This document shows positions 26,401-35,600 of a stretch of 42,455 nucleotides of DNA, one piece after another (within the stretch, counting starts at the first letter, position 1; the number at the start of each line of letters is the position of its first letter). Location: positions 1 to 42,455 of the forward strand of contig JAUWGP010000022.1 of NCBI GenBank assembly GCA_030606335.1, given 5' to 3'. A program made the translations under genes and the position numbers. Source of the DNA: Caldifarciminota bacterium (lineage in GTDB: Bacteria > Hydrothermota > UBA3073). The notes below the pieces were generated by a model. That model was not told the origin of the DNA. It did not search any database and was given only the letters and a program-made list of their open reading frames with translations.

Positions 26401-26865
26401 AAACCACAGAGTATCATACATATATGGCGTTTTCTCATAACCGAGTGTCTTTGAGACCATTGTGTTTACCTGACTTACATTCGATGCTGGGAATCTACCA
26501 GGTATCATCTCGTTATACAAATCACCTTCTATATCAGTATAGTAATTATCGGAATTCCATGCTCCACCATGAGAGGGCATTGGTATTATGTTATCATCAC
26601 CAATTAAAAGCACGTACTCCGGTCTTGGTTCCCAGGTATTATAGGCATTTGTTATATACGACTTTATCTGAGCTGAAGAGCTGCCTGTCTCTGAGAGTTT
26701 TGCAACCTTTGTTAGCATACCCTTTTTGGTCTTCCATTCTGCCAAAGGAAGTATCGCATTGTAGTAAGCATCTGGAGTTATTATAATATATCTGCCTTTC
26801 TCAGCAAAACTGAGAGAAGTAGATAGAACTATGGAAATTAACAAAAGAACTTTTCGTTTACTCAT
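23482..26865 (-). CDS. Gingipain-like C25-family secreted protein, tandem copy B
   Basis: About 1127 residues from ATG 26865, chosen because GGAGGT lies five bases upstream; a TTG start four codons earlier is less likely. The same domain order as copy A: signal peptide ending LSFAEKG, C25 fold (YIIITPDAYYNAILPLAEWKTKKGM, LLIGDDN, SDNYYTDI, GRFPASN), the candidate nucleophile in SATCATYYG, two DUF11-like segments, the DEYGYYCYDYTDTLYGSAP domain and an almost identical sorting domain. The position of the catalytic His reads FRGQG. Cysteine-rich patches (NNCNCGF, CCGCAH) differ from copy A. The high similarity and head-to-tail placement show a fairly recent duplication. Confidence 0.72.
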   Translation of the reverse strand: MSKRKVLLLISIVLSTSLSFAEKGRYIIITPDAYYNAILPLAEWKTKKGMLTKVAKLSETGSSSAQIKSYITNAYNTWEPRPEYVLLIGDDNIIPMPSHGGAWNSDNYYTDIEGDLYNEMIPGRFPASNVSQVNTMVSKTLGYEKTPYMYDTLWFRKGTVIVLEDNDPYDDSIYWDDAYFAIDNMIGCDYVVVDTFCDDFGDNASDVENAITDGRTFVQFRGQGVGNWWYPFGINVNNCNCGFKLPVVVSATCATYYGVGYNLLRAGIAGSPKGAVGCVATSTVCCGCAHLRSALAKGFANSMFRGSGIFGMACEAGRKRVYHLYTHSEEYNGIICLGDPELNLWTYTPESLLVIHPDVINLGMSEVTINVREIDSSLIETSSIVCLMMDSTVYEHDNTDAQGDVTFTINTQNIGDMFVTVTAKNYIPYEGTIPVYPVGPYLIYLNSSITDTLFGNRDGIINPGEEICLDVLVKNVGNESADSVYGTISLDTMYLTVLDSVNFFGDILPDSDAWGENGYTFLVSPDCPSGYIIDASLTINDADKSTWNINLPSLYVYTGELEIDSAIVYDTLPGDNGNSKLDPGETVHLHIALENVGPSDIYGAECVLRCSSENILIEDSILIFEPIWSDSTVISLNFIEMMVSPFAIPGFDIPFELYSIEECSTYTHYDTILFYMKVGEMGTDIPTGPDEYGYYCYDYTDTLYGSAPTYDWLEIKPPGPGSIISTITNEDARTTTISLPFDFKYYGTNYSNISICSNGFLTLGYTTYRFGDNCAIPDTHGPANMVAPFWFDLDPSQYGDIYQYYDETNHRWICEFKDCAHYYSPGTRETFQAILLDPNYYPTPTGDGEIIFQYEDVGSISTATVGIENSTQDVGIQYYYNYIYDPTGASIHDGTALKFTTSPMSISPWILFHAYVIVDTSGNNDSIPNPGEDVEMYIYFENLGNSTACSLSTTLTILDSLITTDDSVSSFGDIPAGDVVGNVSNPYNLSISHDFDDSTASFYLHVESNSGWYETIIPLTIDIGPPVQGVSEGGQYVFELKQNYPNPMNSKTHIKFQIPTESDVKIDIYNLVGMHVKMLVNKKMKPGVYTLEWKGMDDNGNLLPGGVYFYRIDTGGNKKTRKLIKVM

Positions 26866-26882
26866 TTCTACCTCCAATATGT

Positions 26883-26918
26883 TAAGTTATTAGGTTTATT
26901 TGGTTTATCTGGTTTATT
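26883..26918. repeat. 9-bp words before the C25 copy B gene
   Basis: TAAGTTATT, AGGTTTATT, TGGTTTATC, TGGTTTATT run from 26883 to 26918. On the minus strand these resemble the AATAAACC-type words before tolB. Confidence 0.6.
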
Positions 26919-26920
26919 GC

Positions 26921-26982
26921 GTCCCAGTGAAATATGCTTCCTGTTGAATAACTTCGTTTCCACAGGACAAGTCGTATTTCAC
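26921..26982. repeat. 62-bp dispersed repeat with nested stems, copy 1
   Basis: GTCCCAGTGAAATATGCTTC... to ATTTCAC is repeated at 36020-36081 with one mismatch. GAAATA pairs with TATTTC, and inside it TCCTGT pairs with ACAGGA. It is followed by the CCCTGTA/TACAGGG hairpin (26982-27004). Confidence 0.75.
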
Positions 26983-27084
26983 CCTGTACATTTTCACTAC
27001 AGGGCAAGCGGGATAAATTTGTTTAGTTTATTTGAGAATTCACAATCCACAATCCGAAATGTTTCTCTTTCCTCTTTTACATTA

Positions 27085-27434
27085 AACATTTCACATACAA
27101 CATTTAACAATTAATTAATCAACCAATTAACTAATCAACTAATTAACTATTATTCTATTCAACATTTCACATACAACATTTAACAATTAATTAATCAACC
27201 AATTAACTAATCAACTAATTAACTATTATTCCATTCAACATTCAACATCTAACATTCAACGATTTACTAATCAACTAATTAATTAATTAAATCTTACCCT
27301 ATACAATATTAAACATGTAACATTATTATCGCAACGAGGACGTTGCTCCTACCAGCAAACATCCAAAACATTAAACATTACACATTTAATACACATTAAA
27401 CATTTAACATACAACATTTAACATTAAACATTAT
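27085..27434. repeat. A/T-rich heptamer arrays with a 76-bp tandem duplication
   Basis: Words such as AACATTT, CACATAC, AACAATT, AATTAAT, ATCAACT fill most of the gap. A 76-base unit is duplicated head to tail (27085-27160 and 27161-27236) with one mismatch that I can see. A REP hairpin TCGCAACG-AGGA-CGTTGCTCCTAC is at 27329-27352. The remainder (27360-27430) is AACATTN words. No gene is seen in 26866-27434. Confidence 0.75.
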
Positions 27435-28706
27435 CTATCTTATCTTTATAATCTTTTTTGCAAGCCTCTCCCCTCCATTATCCAGAACACACAAATATAG
27501 CCCAGCAGGAACATTTAAACCTCTATTGTCTTTACCATCCCAGGTTATTTCGTAAGGCGTAAGGCGTGAAGCGTAAGGCGTAAGAGTACGGACGAGACGA
27601 CCAGTGATGTCGTAGATATTCAAGGTGATCGGTGATAGGTCATCGGTAATCGGTGGGGTACTGATAACTGATAACTGATAACTGATAACCGTCTTTCCTA
27701 TAAACGGATTTGGTGATACTGTAAATACTCTGGAAATATCTTTTTCTTCCTCTTCTATACCTACTATACCCTCATACCAATTATTACCTCCGTCATATGT
27801 ATAAAGTAAAATTCTATTACCTACAGCTATTCCCCTGTAATAATCCACAAATTCTATATCGAAGATGGTTGAATCTGCAGGGTTAGGCTGCAAATTCCAT
27901 GACTCCCCCCCATCTGTAGTCTTAAGTATTGTTCCAAACTTCCCACCTGCCCAACCAACAGAACTATCTACAAACTCCACTGAACGCAGATAATAACCAC
28001 GTGTAATACTTGGTTGAACTTTCCAGGTTTCCCCACCATCTGTTGTGTGCAAAATATACAGCTCGTAGGTTAAATCTTTACCACCAACGACCCATCCCTC
28101 TAAACTGTCTATAAAACAAACATCAAGAAAGTCATATACACTATCCTCAAGTTGGAGCTCCCAATTATAACCACCATTCGTTGTATGGACTATTTGAGAT
28201 GCCTCACCACCTGCCTCTAATGCAGGTCTTCCACACATCCATCCCTTCAGGGTATCTACAAATGATACACCGTAAAAATCTGTCTGCCACCAGGGTGTAA
28301 ACACACGCTGCCATGATGCACCTGACTTCCGCCCGAAAATGCCATCACCCCCTGCAGCAAAACCATGCTTTTTATCAATAATCTGAATACGTGCATAATA
28401 CTTAGTATGCCCATCTGTCTCAATTGTCCATGTCTTACCTCCATCATCAGTTCCTAAAATAATACCGGTTACACCAGATATCCATGCATTAAGAGAATCT
28501 AAACAGGTAACATCGAAAAACTGTCTCTCTACGGGATTAACCTGCCTTAACCAGTCAAAACCACTATTAGATGTTTGTATTATAGATAGGGTATCAAATG
28601 GTACTGTATCAAGCGTTACAGCCCAGCCATGAAAACCATCCGGTGATAATGCACATCCATGGAAATTGTGGGGTAGAAGAACAAACAAGAGAAATAAGAT
28701 GTTCAT
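27435..28706 (-). CDS. Secreted Ycf48-like beta-propeller with sorting domain
   Basis: 423 residues with AGGAGGG before ATG 28706. Signal peptide MNILFLLFVLLPHNFHG. Six or seven repeats carry TTDGG(E/K)(S/T)W and (V/I)(C/E)F(V/I)DSL.GWVGG, the pattern of the Ycf48/BNR-type propellers often annotated as photosynthesis-system-assembly-like in bacteria. There is no link to photosynthesis here. The C-terminal sorting domain is complete (VSPNPFIGKTVISYQL, IYDITGRLVRTL, PAGLYLCVL, AKKIIKIR). It is probably a surface binding protein. Parts of the sorting domain are encoded by 7-bp words (27551-27592 and 27624-27693). Confidence 0.72.
   Translation of the reverse strand: MNILFLLFVLLPHNFHGCALSPDGFHGWAVTLDTVPFDTLSIIQTSNSGFDWLRQVNPVERQFFDVTCLDSLNAWISGVTGIILGTDDGGKTWTIETDGHTKYYARIQIIDKKHGFAAGGDGIFGRKSGASWQRVFTPWWQTDFYGVSFVDTLKGWMCGRPALEAGGEASQIVHTTNGGYNWELQLEDSVYDFLDVCFIDSLEGWVVGGKDLTYELYILHTTDGGETWKVQPSITRGYYLRSVEFVDSSVGWAGGKFGTILKTTDGGESWNLQPNPADSTIFDIEFVDYYRGIAVGNRILLYTYDGGNNWYEGIVGIEEEEKDISRVFTVSPNPFIGKTVISYQLSVISTPPITDDLSPITLNIYDITGRLVRTLTPYASRLTPYEITWDGKDNRGLNVPAGLYLCVLDNGGERLAKKIIKIR
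27624..27693. repeat. Ten 7-bp words inside the Ycf48-like gene
   Basis: GGTGATC, GGTGATA, GGTCATC, GGTAATC, GGTGGGG, TACTGAT, AACTGAT three times, AACCGTC fill 70 bases. This is the same protein position and the same word number as 16331-16400 in the M14 gene, but the words are different. Confidence 0.85.
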
Positions 28707-28724
28707 ATGTCCCTCCTATAGATT

Positions 28725-28829
28725 ATTATTAGTTATTTGTTATTGGTTATTCGTTATTGGTTATTTATTATTGGTTATTCGTAAATTAACCTTTCGACAT
28801 TGGACCTTCGACTTTTAACCCTTGACTTA
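28725..28829. repeat. Fifteen 7-bp words between secreted-protein genes
   Basis: ATTATTA, GTTATTT, GTTATTG, GTTATTC, GTTATTG, GTTATTT, ATTATTG, GTTATTC, GTAAATT, AACCTTT, CGACATT, GGACCTT, CGACTTT, TAACCCT, TGACTTA. The period is kept while the words drift from GTTATTN to CGACNTT. Confidence 0.8.
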
Positions 28830-29410
28830 TTTAATCAAAACTATTTTCTTTGTCTCATCAAATCCATCAGTTACAAGCCTTGCAAAATAGATACCTGAGG
28901 GAAGACTCATATGATTCAATTTTATTGTATGATAACCAGCTTCAAATTTACTATCCACAAGTTTCTTTACCTCCCTTCCCGATAAATCATAAACATTAAG
29001 GACGACCATTTCTTCCCTCGGAATTCCAAAACTGATTGTCATGTCATTCTTTGCTGGATTTGGAAAGATAGATATATAATAAGTGATTGGTATATTACTA
29101 CCAGTAGTTTGGGTTCCTCCACCATTTCTGCCATAAATTTCAAATGTCTCATCAAATTCCCCTAATATTATCTCGGATATTACAACATCATCAACAGTCA
29201 CCTTATGAATATTTACCTGTATTTTACTATCCTCATATGTTTCTTGAGGTATCCATATTGCATTAAATCCTGGTCTGTTAGTGACTAAGAATAGGACAAA
29301 ATATCAGAGATCCCTATTTCTGTATTAGGTCTCCAGCCAGTAGGAGAAGAAAGCACACTTGACATAAGCATTACAAATAATACTATAACTACTAAGAACT
29401 TAATCTTCAT
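28827..29410 (-). pseudogene. Small secreted protein with sorting domain, single frameshift
   Basis: From ATG 29410 the frame reads a signal peptide MKIKFLVVIVLFVMLMSSVLS and then SPTGWRPNTEIGISDIL before a TAG. The neighbouring frame carries on with LFLVTNRPGFNAIWIPQETYEDSKIQVNIHKVTVDDVVISEI and runs into the complete sorting domain (FPNPAKNDMTISF, VYDLSGREVKKLV, PSGIYFARL, TKKIVLIK) ending at 28827. One indel near 29300 would restore a protein of about 194 residues. It may be a true frameshift or a sequencing error. The mature domain is not one I recognise. An alternative reading is expression of only the 124-residue GTG-started fragment, which would lack a signal peptide. Confidence 0.6.
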
Positions 29411-29423
29411 AATATCTCCAACT

Positions 29424-30935
29424 TTATTTTTTTACCAAAAGCAGCCTATTTACATCATAAAATTCTCCTACCTGTAATCTGACGAAATATACTCCACTTA
29501 TTGCCTTTCTCCCTTGACTGTCTCTACCTTCCCATCTCACCGAATGTTCTCCAATAGGTTGATAACTGTTTAGTAATTCTATTACCTCTCTCCCCGTTAT
29601 ATCATATACCTTAATTTGGACAGAAAAGAGTCCCGACTCTGTATCTATCATTTGGTATCTAATATCAGTGAAACAGCTAAATGGATTAGGTTCGGTTTGC
29701 AACAATTTAACTCTTGACTTCATATTCTGTTCATCCTCTATCGTTTGTTGTATTAAAGCCAATTTCATATATATGATATTCAAAGTATTACGAGATGGGT
29801 CACTCGTCCAGACGAGATCGACACCGTTAGGAGATACAGGATAACCAAGTTTAGCAGAGATTGAATGCACTGTATCCTGGGTTAAATTTACGACTTCTGT
29901 CCAGGAACAACCATCAAATATAATGTAATAAATGTCATAAAATATATCTACCTTTTCCTCCCAAACTACATAAAGATTATCAAATTTATCACAGGAGATA
30001 TTTGCTCCATAGGACCCAGAATCGGTATTGCTTATATTTACTGGATAACTCCACAGCCCGTCCTCACAAGTCGTGTAGTATATCTCACCTCCACCAAAAA
30101 TAACATGTATCCTGTCTTGGGAGTCTGTAATAATGCAAGGCACACTTCCCATAAGAGAGTCGCTTATCACTCTGGGTGTACTCCATGATATCCCATCATA
30201 CTTACTATACATAACAGGTCGATTTGTAATCCTTTTTCTCCATACAAGATGGAGTGTATCACCTGAATCGATTGTCAGGCATGGAAAAGCAGAATCATAA
30301 TTATCATTACTTATATTGTATGGTTCACTCCAAGTGGTGCCGTTATAACTAATATAGAATATGTCCCAGTCCCCTTTTGCATTAGGTACATCAAACACTA
30401 CATGAGGATTATCGTTACTGTCAATTACCAAAGAAGAATAATCACCAGTATTAGAAACCGAATGAAGATTACTTATATTCAATGGTTCACTCCAAATTAT
30501 ACCATTATAGTTACTATAAAAGAGGTCATAATAACCTTGAGTTGGAATTGTCGTATCTGTGACAAACTGTTTCCATACACAGTGTAAATGGTTCTCGCTA
30601 TCAACGGTAAGACTTGGTTCTACTGAGCAAGCACTGTCTGTCCTGCTTACATTTATAGGTCCAGACCAGTCTATTCCATTGTTAATTGAAAAAACATAAT
30701 ATATCTCAGTGCTGTCTGCGTAATTACATCCCCATCCTGTGCTGTATACCACATGTATCCAGCCTTTGTTATCTCTTATAGATACCCGGTTTCCACCCAC
30801 CTCACCAGTTGCAAAGTCATAATATGACTTTCCAATTACCACAGCTGAATCCGGATAGTATCTACTCCAAGCTAAAGATGTTTTGGCTATTATAAATATA
30901 ACACAAAATAATATCAAATACTCTATTCTTTTCAT
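29424..30935 (-). CDS. Secreted BNR/sialidase-like propeller with sorting domain
   Basis: About 503 residues from ATG 30935 (MKRIEYLILFCVIFIIAKTSLAW, signal peptide). An upstream ATG at 30968 would add MSLLHLNIFTK, read from the broken C25 relic, and is rejected. Five to six repeats have W(S/T)xPxNIS and (D/V)SxxxLH(V/L)VW, as in BNR/sialidase-like or exo-alpha-sialidase-like propellers. The catalytic arginine triad of sialidases cannot be confirmed. The sorting domain is complete (TEPNPFSCFTDIRYQM, VYDITGREVIELL, ISGVYFVRL, LLLVKK). The start codon lies one base beyond the stop of the upstream relic, so translation may be coupled to it. Confidence 0.65.
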   Translation of the reverse strand: MKRIEYLILFCVIFIIAKTSLAWSRYYPDSAVVIGKSYYDFATGEVGGNRVSIRDNKGWIHVVYSTGWGCNYADSTEIYYVFSINNGIDWSGPINVSRTDSACSVEPSLTVDSENHLHCVWKQFVTDTTIPTQGYYDLFYSNYNGIIWSEPLNISNLHSVSNTGDYSSLVIDSNDNPHVVFDVPNAKGDWDIFYISYNGTTWSEPYNISNDNYDSAFPCLTIDSGDTLHLVWRKRITNRPVMYSKYDGISWSTPRVISDSLMGSVPCIITDSQDRIHVIFGGGEIYYTTCEDGLWSYPVNISNTDSGSYGANISCDKFDNLYVVWEEKVDIFYDIYYIIFDGCSWTEVVNLTQDTVHSISAKLGYPVSPNGVDLVWTSDPSRNTLNIIYMKLALIQQTIEDEQNMKSRVKLLQTEPNPFSCFTDIRYQMIDTESGLFSVQIKVYDITGREVIELLNSYQPIGEHSVRWEGRDSQGRKAISGVYFVRLQVGEFYDVNRLLLVKK

Positions 30936-30936
30936 T

Positions 30937-31176
30937 TTAGTGAAAATGTTTAGATGCAAAAGGCTCATTTTTAATCATCTGTGTTGTCCAGCCACTCTTA
31001 CTCATCACCTTCGTTTTAATTCCTCGTTTGTGATGCCAGTTTACAAGAGGTGAAATACTTTTAGTAAAGTTACTATGTGTTATTACTAAATATTTAACAC
31101 CATCAGAGGCTACTACTATTTTTGATAAGGAAAGAAAACCGCATACCAAAACCACAAATAAAATAAACCTTTTCAT
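30937..31176 (-). pseudogene. N-terminal relic of a C25 gingipain-like gene
   Basis: 79 residues with a ribosome-binding site (GAAGGTG) and a good signal peptide (MKRFILFVVLVCGFLSLSKIVVA). GVKYLVITHSNFTKSISPLVNWHHKRGIKTKV follows, which aligns with residues 26-60 of the full-length C25 proteins. Similarity ends near residue 70, and the frame stops right at the start of the BNR-like gene. The rest of the ~1100-residue protein is gone, so it is a deletion relic. A short secreted peptide might still be made. Confidence 0.65.
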
Positions 31177-31206
31177 AATTCACCTTCTCATGTAAATGTT
31201 AACTTA

Positions 31207-32178
31207 TTAATCTTTGAGATAGTGGAGTATTACTCCTTCACTCCCGACTGCCCATCCTTCATTCTCTGAAACAAAATAAACGGAATATAACATTTTTTCT
31301 GGAGATTCATCAACAATCCATTCACTTCCATCATAATGTAAGATTAACTTATAGCCCACAGCCCATCCATCATTTGGCGAGATGAAGTGAACAGAGCTAA
31401 AGTGACCAGAGTCAACAACAGCACTCCATTCATCGCCATCATAGTGTGCTATTCCATAACCAACGCACCATCCATCATCTGCAGATAAAAAATATAGTGA
31501 TGAGTACATCAAACCTATAGGACTCTGGATAACTTCCCACTCAGTGCCGTCATAGTGTGCAAAGTTGTCATAAGGCTCAATTCCACAAATGTGACCGGAA
31601 ACCCACCCATTGTTTTCATCCACGAAAAAGACAGAGTATAAATTTGCATAAAATGGACTCACATCATACCAGCTTGAACCATCCCAATAGTACATCGCTG
31701 CTTCTTGTTTAAAAGATGATTTATCGAATGCCCATGTCGTAACCCAGCCATTCGTTGATGATAAGAAGAACATATCCGTGAGATATCCTCCTATTTTAAA
31801 CTTAGAATGGATACTCCACTCATCACCATCATAATGTAAAATTATACAACTATCCTCTCCTTTTGCAGCTGCCCACCCATCATCAGCATATAAGAATTGA
31901 ACCTTAATAATTGGCTCCATGATTGGAGATTCAATCATTTGCCAGTTAATCCCATCGTAATGCAGAATTATACCTCCTGCACCTACTATCCAACCATCAT
32001 TTTGGCTCACAAAATATACAGAGTTCATATGCTGGGTAGTCGGACTTTCTACCTTTTGCCAGTATGATACATTATCTGAATCTGTTGGGCTCTTCTTACC
32101 ACATCCAACCAGAACACCAATAAGGAAACATATTAAAATAATAAATGTCATTATATTCTTCATCTCTTGATTTTTCAT
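31207..32178 (-). CDS. Lipoprotein beta-propeller with HYDG-x-EW repeats
   Basis: 323 residues. The lipoprotein signal is MTFIILICFLIGVLVGCGKK, with Cys at about position 26. Seven repeats of about 40 residues read (S)VYFVSxNDGWxVG....ILHYDG.(E/N)W, a propeller type related to Ycf48/BNR blades. There is no sorting domain, so unlike its neighbours it should be anchored by lipid. No catalytic residues are evident; the role is unknown. The C25 relic follows 30 bases downstream and the BNR protein after that, so these may share a transcript. Confidence 0.65.
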   Translation of the reverse strand: MKNQEMKNIMTFIILICFLIGVLVGCGKKSPTDSDNVSYWQKVESPTTQHMNSVYFVSQNDGWIVGAGGIILHYDGINWQMIESPIMEPIIKVQFLYADDGWAAAKGEDSCIILHYDGDEWSIHSKFKIGGYLTDMFFLSSTNGWVTTWAFDKSSFKQEAAMYYWDGSSWYDVSPFYANLYSVFFVDENNGWVSGHICGIEPYDNFAHYDGTEWEVIQSPIGLMYSSLYFLSADDGWCVGYGIAHYDGDEWSAVVDSGHFSSVHFISPNDGWAVGYKLILHYDGSEWIVDESPEKMLYSVYFVSENEGWAVGSEGVILHYLKD

Positions 32179-32618
32179 ATAATTTTTTATTTAATTTATA
32201 AGAAACCAGTGTTTACCAGCGTTCATCAGCTTTCAATCCTTTGAGTCTTGCACGAAATGAATTCGTGCCTACATAATTTTAAATAAATAAATCTGCGTTA
32301 ATCTACGTACTACAAAACTGAAATCTGAAGACCTGACCCTTCTAGTATTTTGACCCTTCTACTATTTCGGCAATTCAACTAATAAACATTAAACACTTTG
32401 TCTATCGCGACTGGGAAGTCGCTCCTACTGCTTTGTTTTCGCAACGAGGACGTTGCTCCTACCTATACATTAAACATTTCACAATTAACTATTCAACTAA
32501 TCAACTATTCAACTAATTAACATTCAATATTTGACAATCAACTATTCAACTAATCAACTATTAAACTAATCAACATTCAACATTTCACAATCGCGACTGG
32601 GAAGTCGCTCCTACAGTC
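32179..32618. repeat. Mixed repeat spacer
   Basis: No gene in 440 bases. It holds a reverse-orientation AGGGTCAGGTCTTCAG element (about 32320-32345) with a second TTGACCCTTCTA unit beside it. Three GTAGGAGC-family hairpins follow (32405-32428 TCGCGACTGGGAAGTCGCTC, 32439-32462 with stem CGCAACG/CGTTGC, 32591-32614 as the first). A/T-rich 7-bp words (ATTCAAC, TAATCAA, CTATTCA types) lie between 32463 and 32590. Confidence 0.75.
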
Positions 32619-35600
32619 CTATTTCAGTACTAAAAATTTTCTTGTTATATCAAAATTACTACCTGTTAATTTGATAAAATATACTCCCTTAGGTAGTCGT
32701 AAACCCGATTCATCTCTTATATCCCATAGAAATTGCTTATTTAATGACTCAGTCTTGAGTTTACAAATACATCTTCCCATAAGGTCGTAAACACCAAGTT
32801 TTGAGTCGGTAAGATCAATATCTCCTCCAATTAATTTAATTGATATATAACCAAACGATGGATTAGGTGATATAATAAGCTCAAGCTTTATATCGAATTC
32901 TTCATTAACTCCCAAAAATGTATCAGGGGGTTGTGTTGTAAACTTTATTGCACGTCCATTAATAACAGGAGATGCCTCAGATGGATAGGAGTTTGCAAAT
33001 GTGTATTCAATACCACATTTCAGGTTATGGTCTCCAATTCCTACTGTTGCAAAGTTGTGTATAGAATCATCGTTTTGTGTGGTGTGATATTGAAATACAA
33101 TCTCACCATCATCTGTGGGAGTTAGATGATAATCAGGGTCTAAAATAAGCACCTCGAATGTTTGAAGTTCTGAAGGTGTCTCATGTAAATAGTTGTGTAT
33201 GTGTTGAACCCTGCTCCATTCGACAATAAATCTATTATTATCTTCCTCATAAAGGTAGAAAACATCACCACTTGAGTCAGAACTCGTCGGGTCGAAATCA
33301 TCCCAAAATGGAGCAATAAGTGATGATGGACCCATAGTAGATGGGATATGCCAGTTATACATATCGTTGCAGATGTCCTCACCCATTGAAAGAAACCCAT
33401 TTGCACAAACAGATATCTTTGTATATTCTTTTCCGTAGAATCTAAATCCAAAAGGTAGATTAACTGTTTTTACTTCATCGTCACCAAGATATAGACACGT
33501 TCCACTACCACCAAACTCAGGGTCAATTTCAACCCACTCATATGTTGGTGTAGAACCAAATCCTGCATCTTTATCATCATATGCATAATATCCATACTCA
33601 TCTGGTCCCAATGGAGTGGTTGTATCAGGTTCTCCTGCAGTTATACAGAAAAATACTGTATCCATAAATCCATTGTCTTGAGTAAGAAAGAGGTTAAATG
33701 ATATACATTTACCTATAGATACATCCGGAAATATTATAACCGGGAAGACTGCAGTATATATGGAATCAGTCATTAATTCGCTAAACGTAATAATAGAGTC
33801 AATTACAGAAGCAGTTGAAGTAAGATTTCTTAATAAACCATCTACATTATATGCAACAGAAGAACCATTATTTCTTATAGTCACATATATATCCTCTTCT
33901 TCTCCTGGGTCTATTATTCCATCACCACCAATTATAAGTGTATCAAGAGAAAAATCTGATGAGGAAACAAAATCTTCAAAACCAGAAAGCCATACATCCT
34001 TATCATCTGATGCCTTTATATAAAACTCAAGGATATACATATCTCTACAGGAGGAAGAAACTACAAATGAGAATGAATCTTCCTTTACCTCTCCTGCCCC
34101 GAAACTATCAAACTCAGTAATTGAATCAATAAGCGTTACGCGTGTATCCTCAGAATTGAATATGATTGATACATCTGAAGCAGTTTGACTACCATAATTT
34201 TTAAAACTTATGTTTACAGATGTTGTCTCACCTGAATTGATGATGCCGTCTCCTTTAATTATATGGGAATAATATGCAACATACATATCACTGGAATTGA
34301 CGTTAATACTGTCAAGATAGGGTATCTTTCCAGGTTGTGTCACTGTGAGATATAAAAATCCTGATGTTTGTGGACAAACATCTAATATGCAGATACCACC
34401 TGCATTCGTAAACTCAGATTCGCTTACTTCTCCTTCCTTATACATAGATACCAAAGCTCCAGTTATTGGGTTGTGTGTTTCGTTTTTTACTTCGATTGTA
34501 AGCTGGTTAGAACCTATTGAAAGTTCAGCAGGATGTTCTACATGTAGTTCTACTGGTACATCTCCCCATATAACCATCTCAGGGTCACCAAGAAGGTTGT
34601 AATCATGGAAGTATCTCTCCACACCACTGCTGCCAAACTGCTCAAGTGGAAAATTATACAGAAGTTCCATCTTTCCCCTTAATAATATCTGTCCAATTGT
34701 TGGGATATGTTCCTCAGTTATTGCCCAGTAAATACCATAATCCAGACAGTTATTCCATCTTGTCGATGTATATGCTGAAACAGGCCCAATGAAAGCAATT
34801 CCTCCCTTAGGTACATAGGGTGTTCCAGCACGAAGCCATGCTTCACCAAAACATTCAGGTGAGTCATATGCTCCTGTATAACAAACCAAACTTGTTACCA
34901 GTGGAAGCATCCAGCCATTATCTAAGCCATATACATCAGCTACTCGGAAAGCTGGATAGTCCCAACCACTCCAACTTGCAACACCACCTCTATAATTTAG
35001 GAACAGCACACCTGAGTTTATTGAAGTAGTTATCATTGCAGCGTCTCCATTGGCATGTGGTGGGTCATAAAAAACTGTATCAACTTCTAAAAAACCCTTC
35101 GTTAGCAATCTGTTTCTTACACATCGCTTTGTTGGAACTGCTGTGTTAACATAATCAGGATAGTTACCACCAACCATAAGTGCCCTATTGTACCAGAGTG
35201 TATCATCCATATATGGGGTCATATCATACATAAGAATCTTGGCAACGATTGTTGCAAGTTCCCCTGTACTCGAAGCTGATAGTCTGCCTACAAGAATATC
35301 CGGCAGGAAATCATCTTCATCCATCATTGCATAAGGATGGTCAGTCACTGCACAGTTTGGATATGTAAACGTTGGTACGTACTGTATATCCCCTATAAGA
35401 AGCACATACTCAAGGTTTGTTGTGTCATACAGGTCTGAAATATAATTTTTTATGGAATTCTGGTCTGAGCCTGTCTCCAAAAGAGTAGCAATCTTCACAT
35501 CCCAACCCTTCTTCCTTTTCCAATCTGCAAGGGGTTCAATTTGACTGACAAACTCTGAAGGTGTTACCATAAGGTAAAGACCAGGTACTGTCGTTTCAGA

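Noticed and set aside
27085-27434. CRISPR-like array
   Set aside because: The repeats are 7-bp words with drift and a 76-bp tandem duplication; there are no constant repeats with unique spacers and no cas genes.
27435-28706. Photosystem assembly role suggested by Ycf48-like repeats
   Set aside because: The repeat is a general propeller blade; the protein is secreted with a sorting domain and no photosynthesis gene is present.
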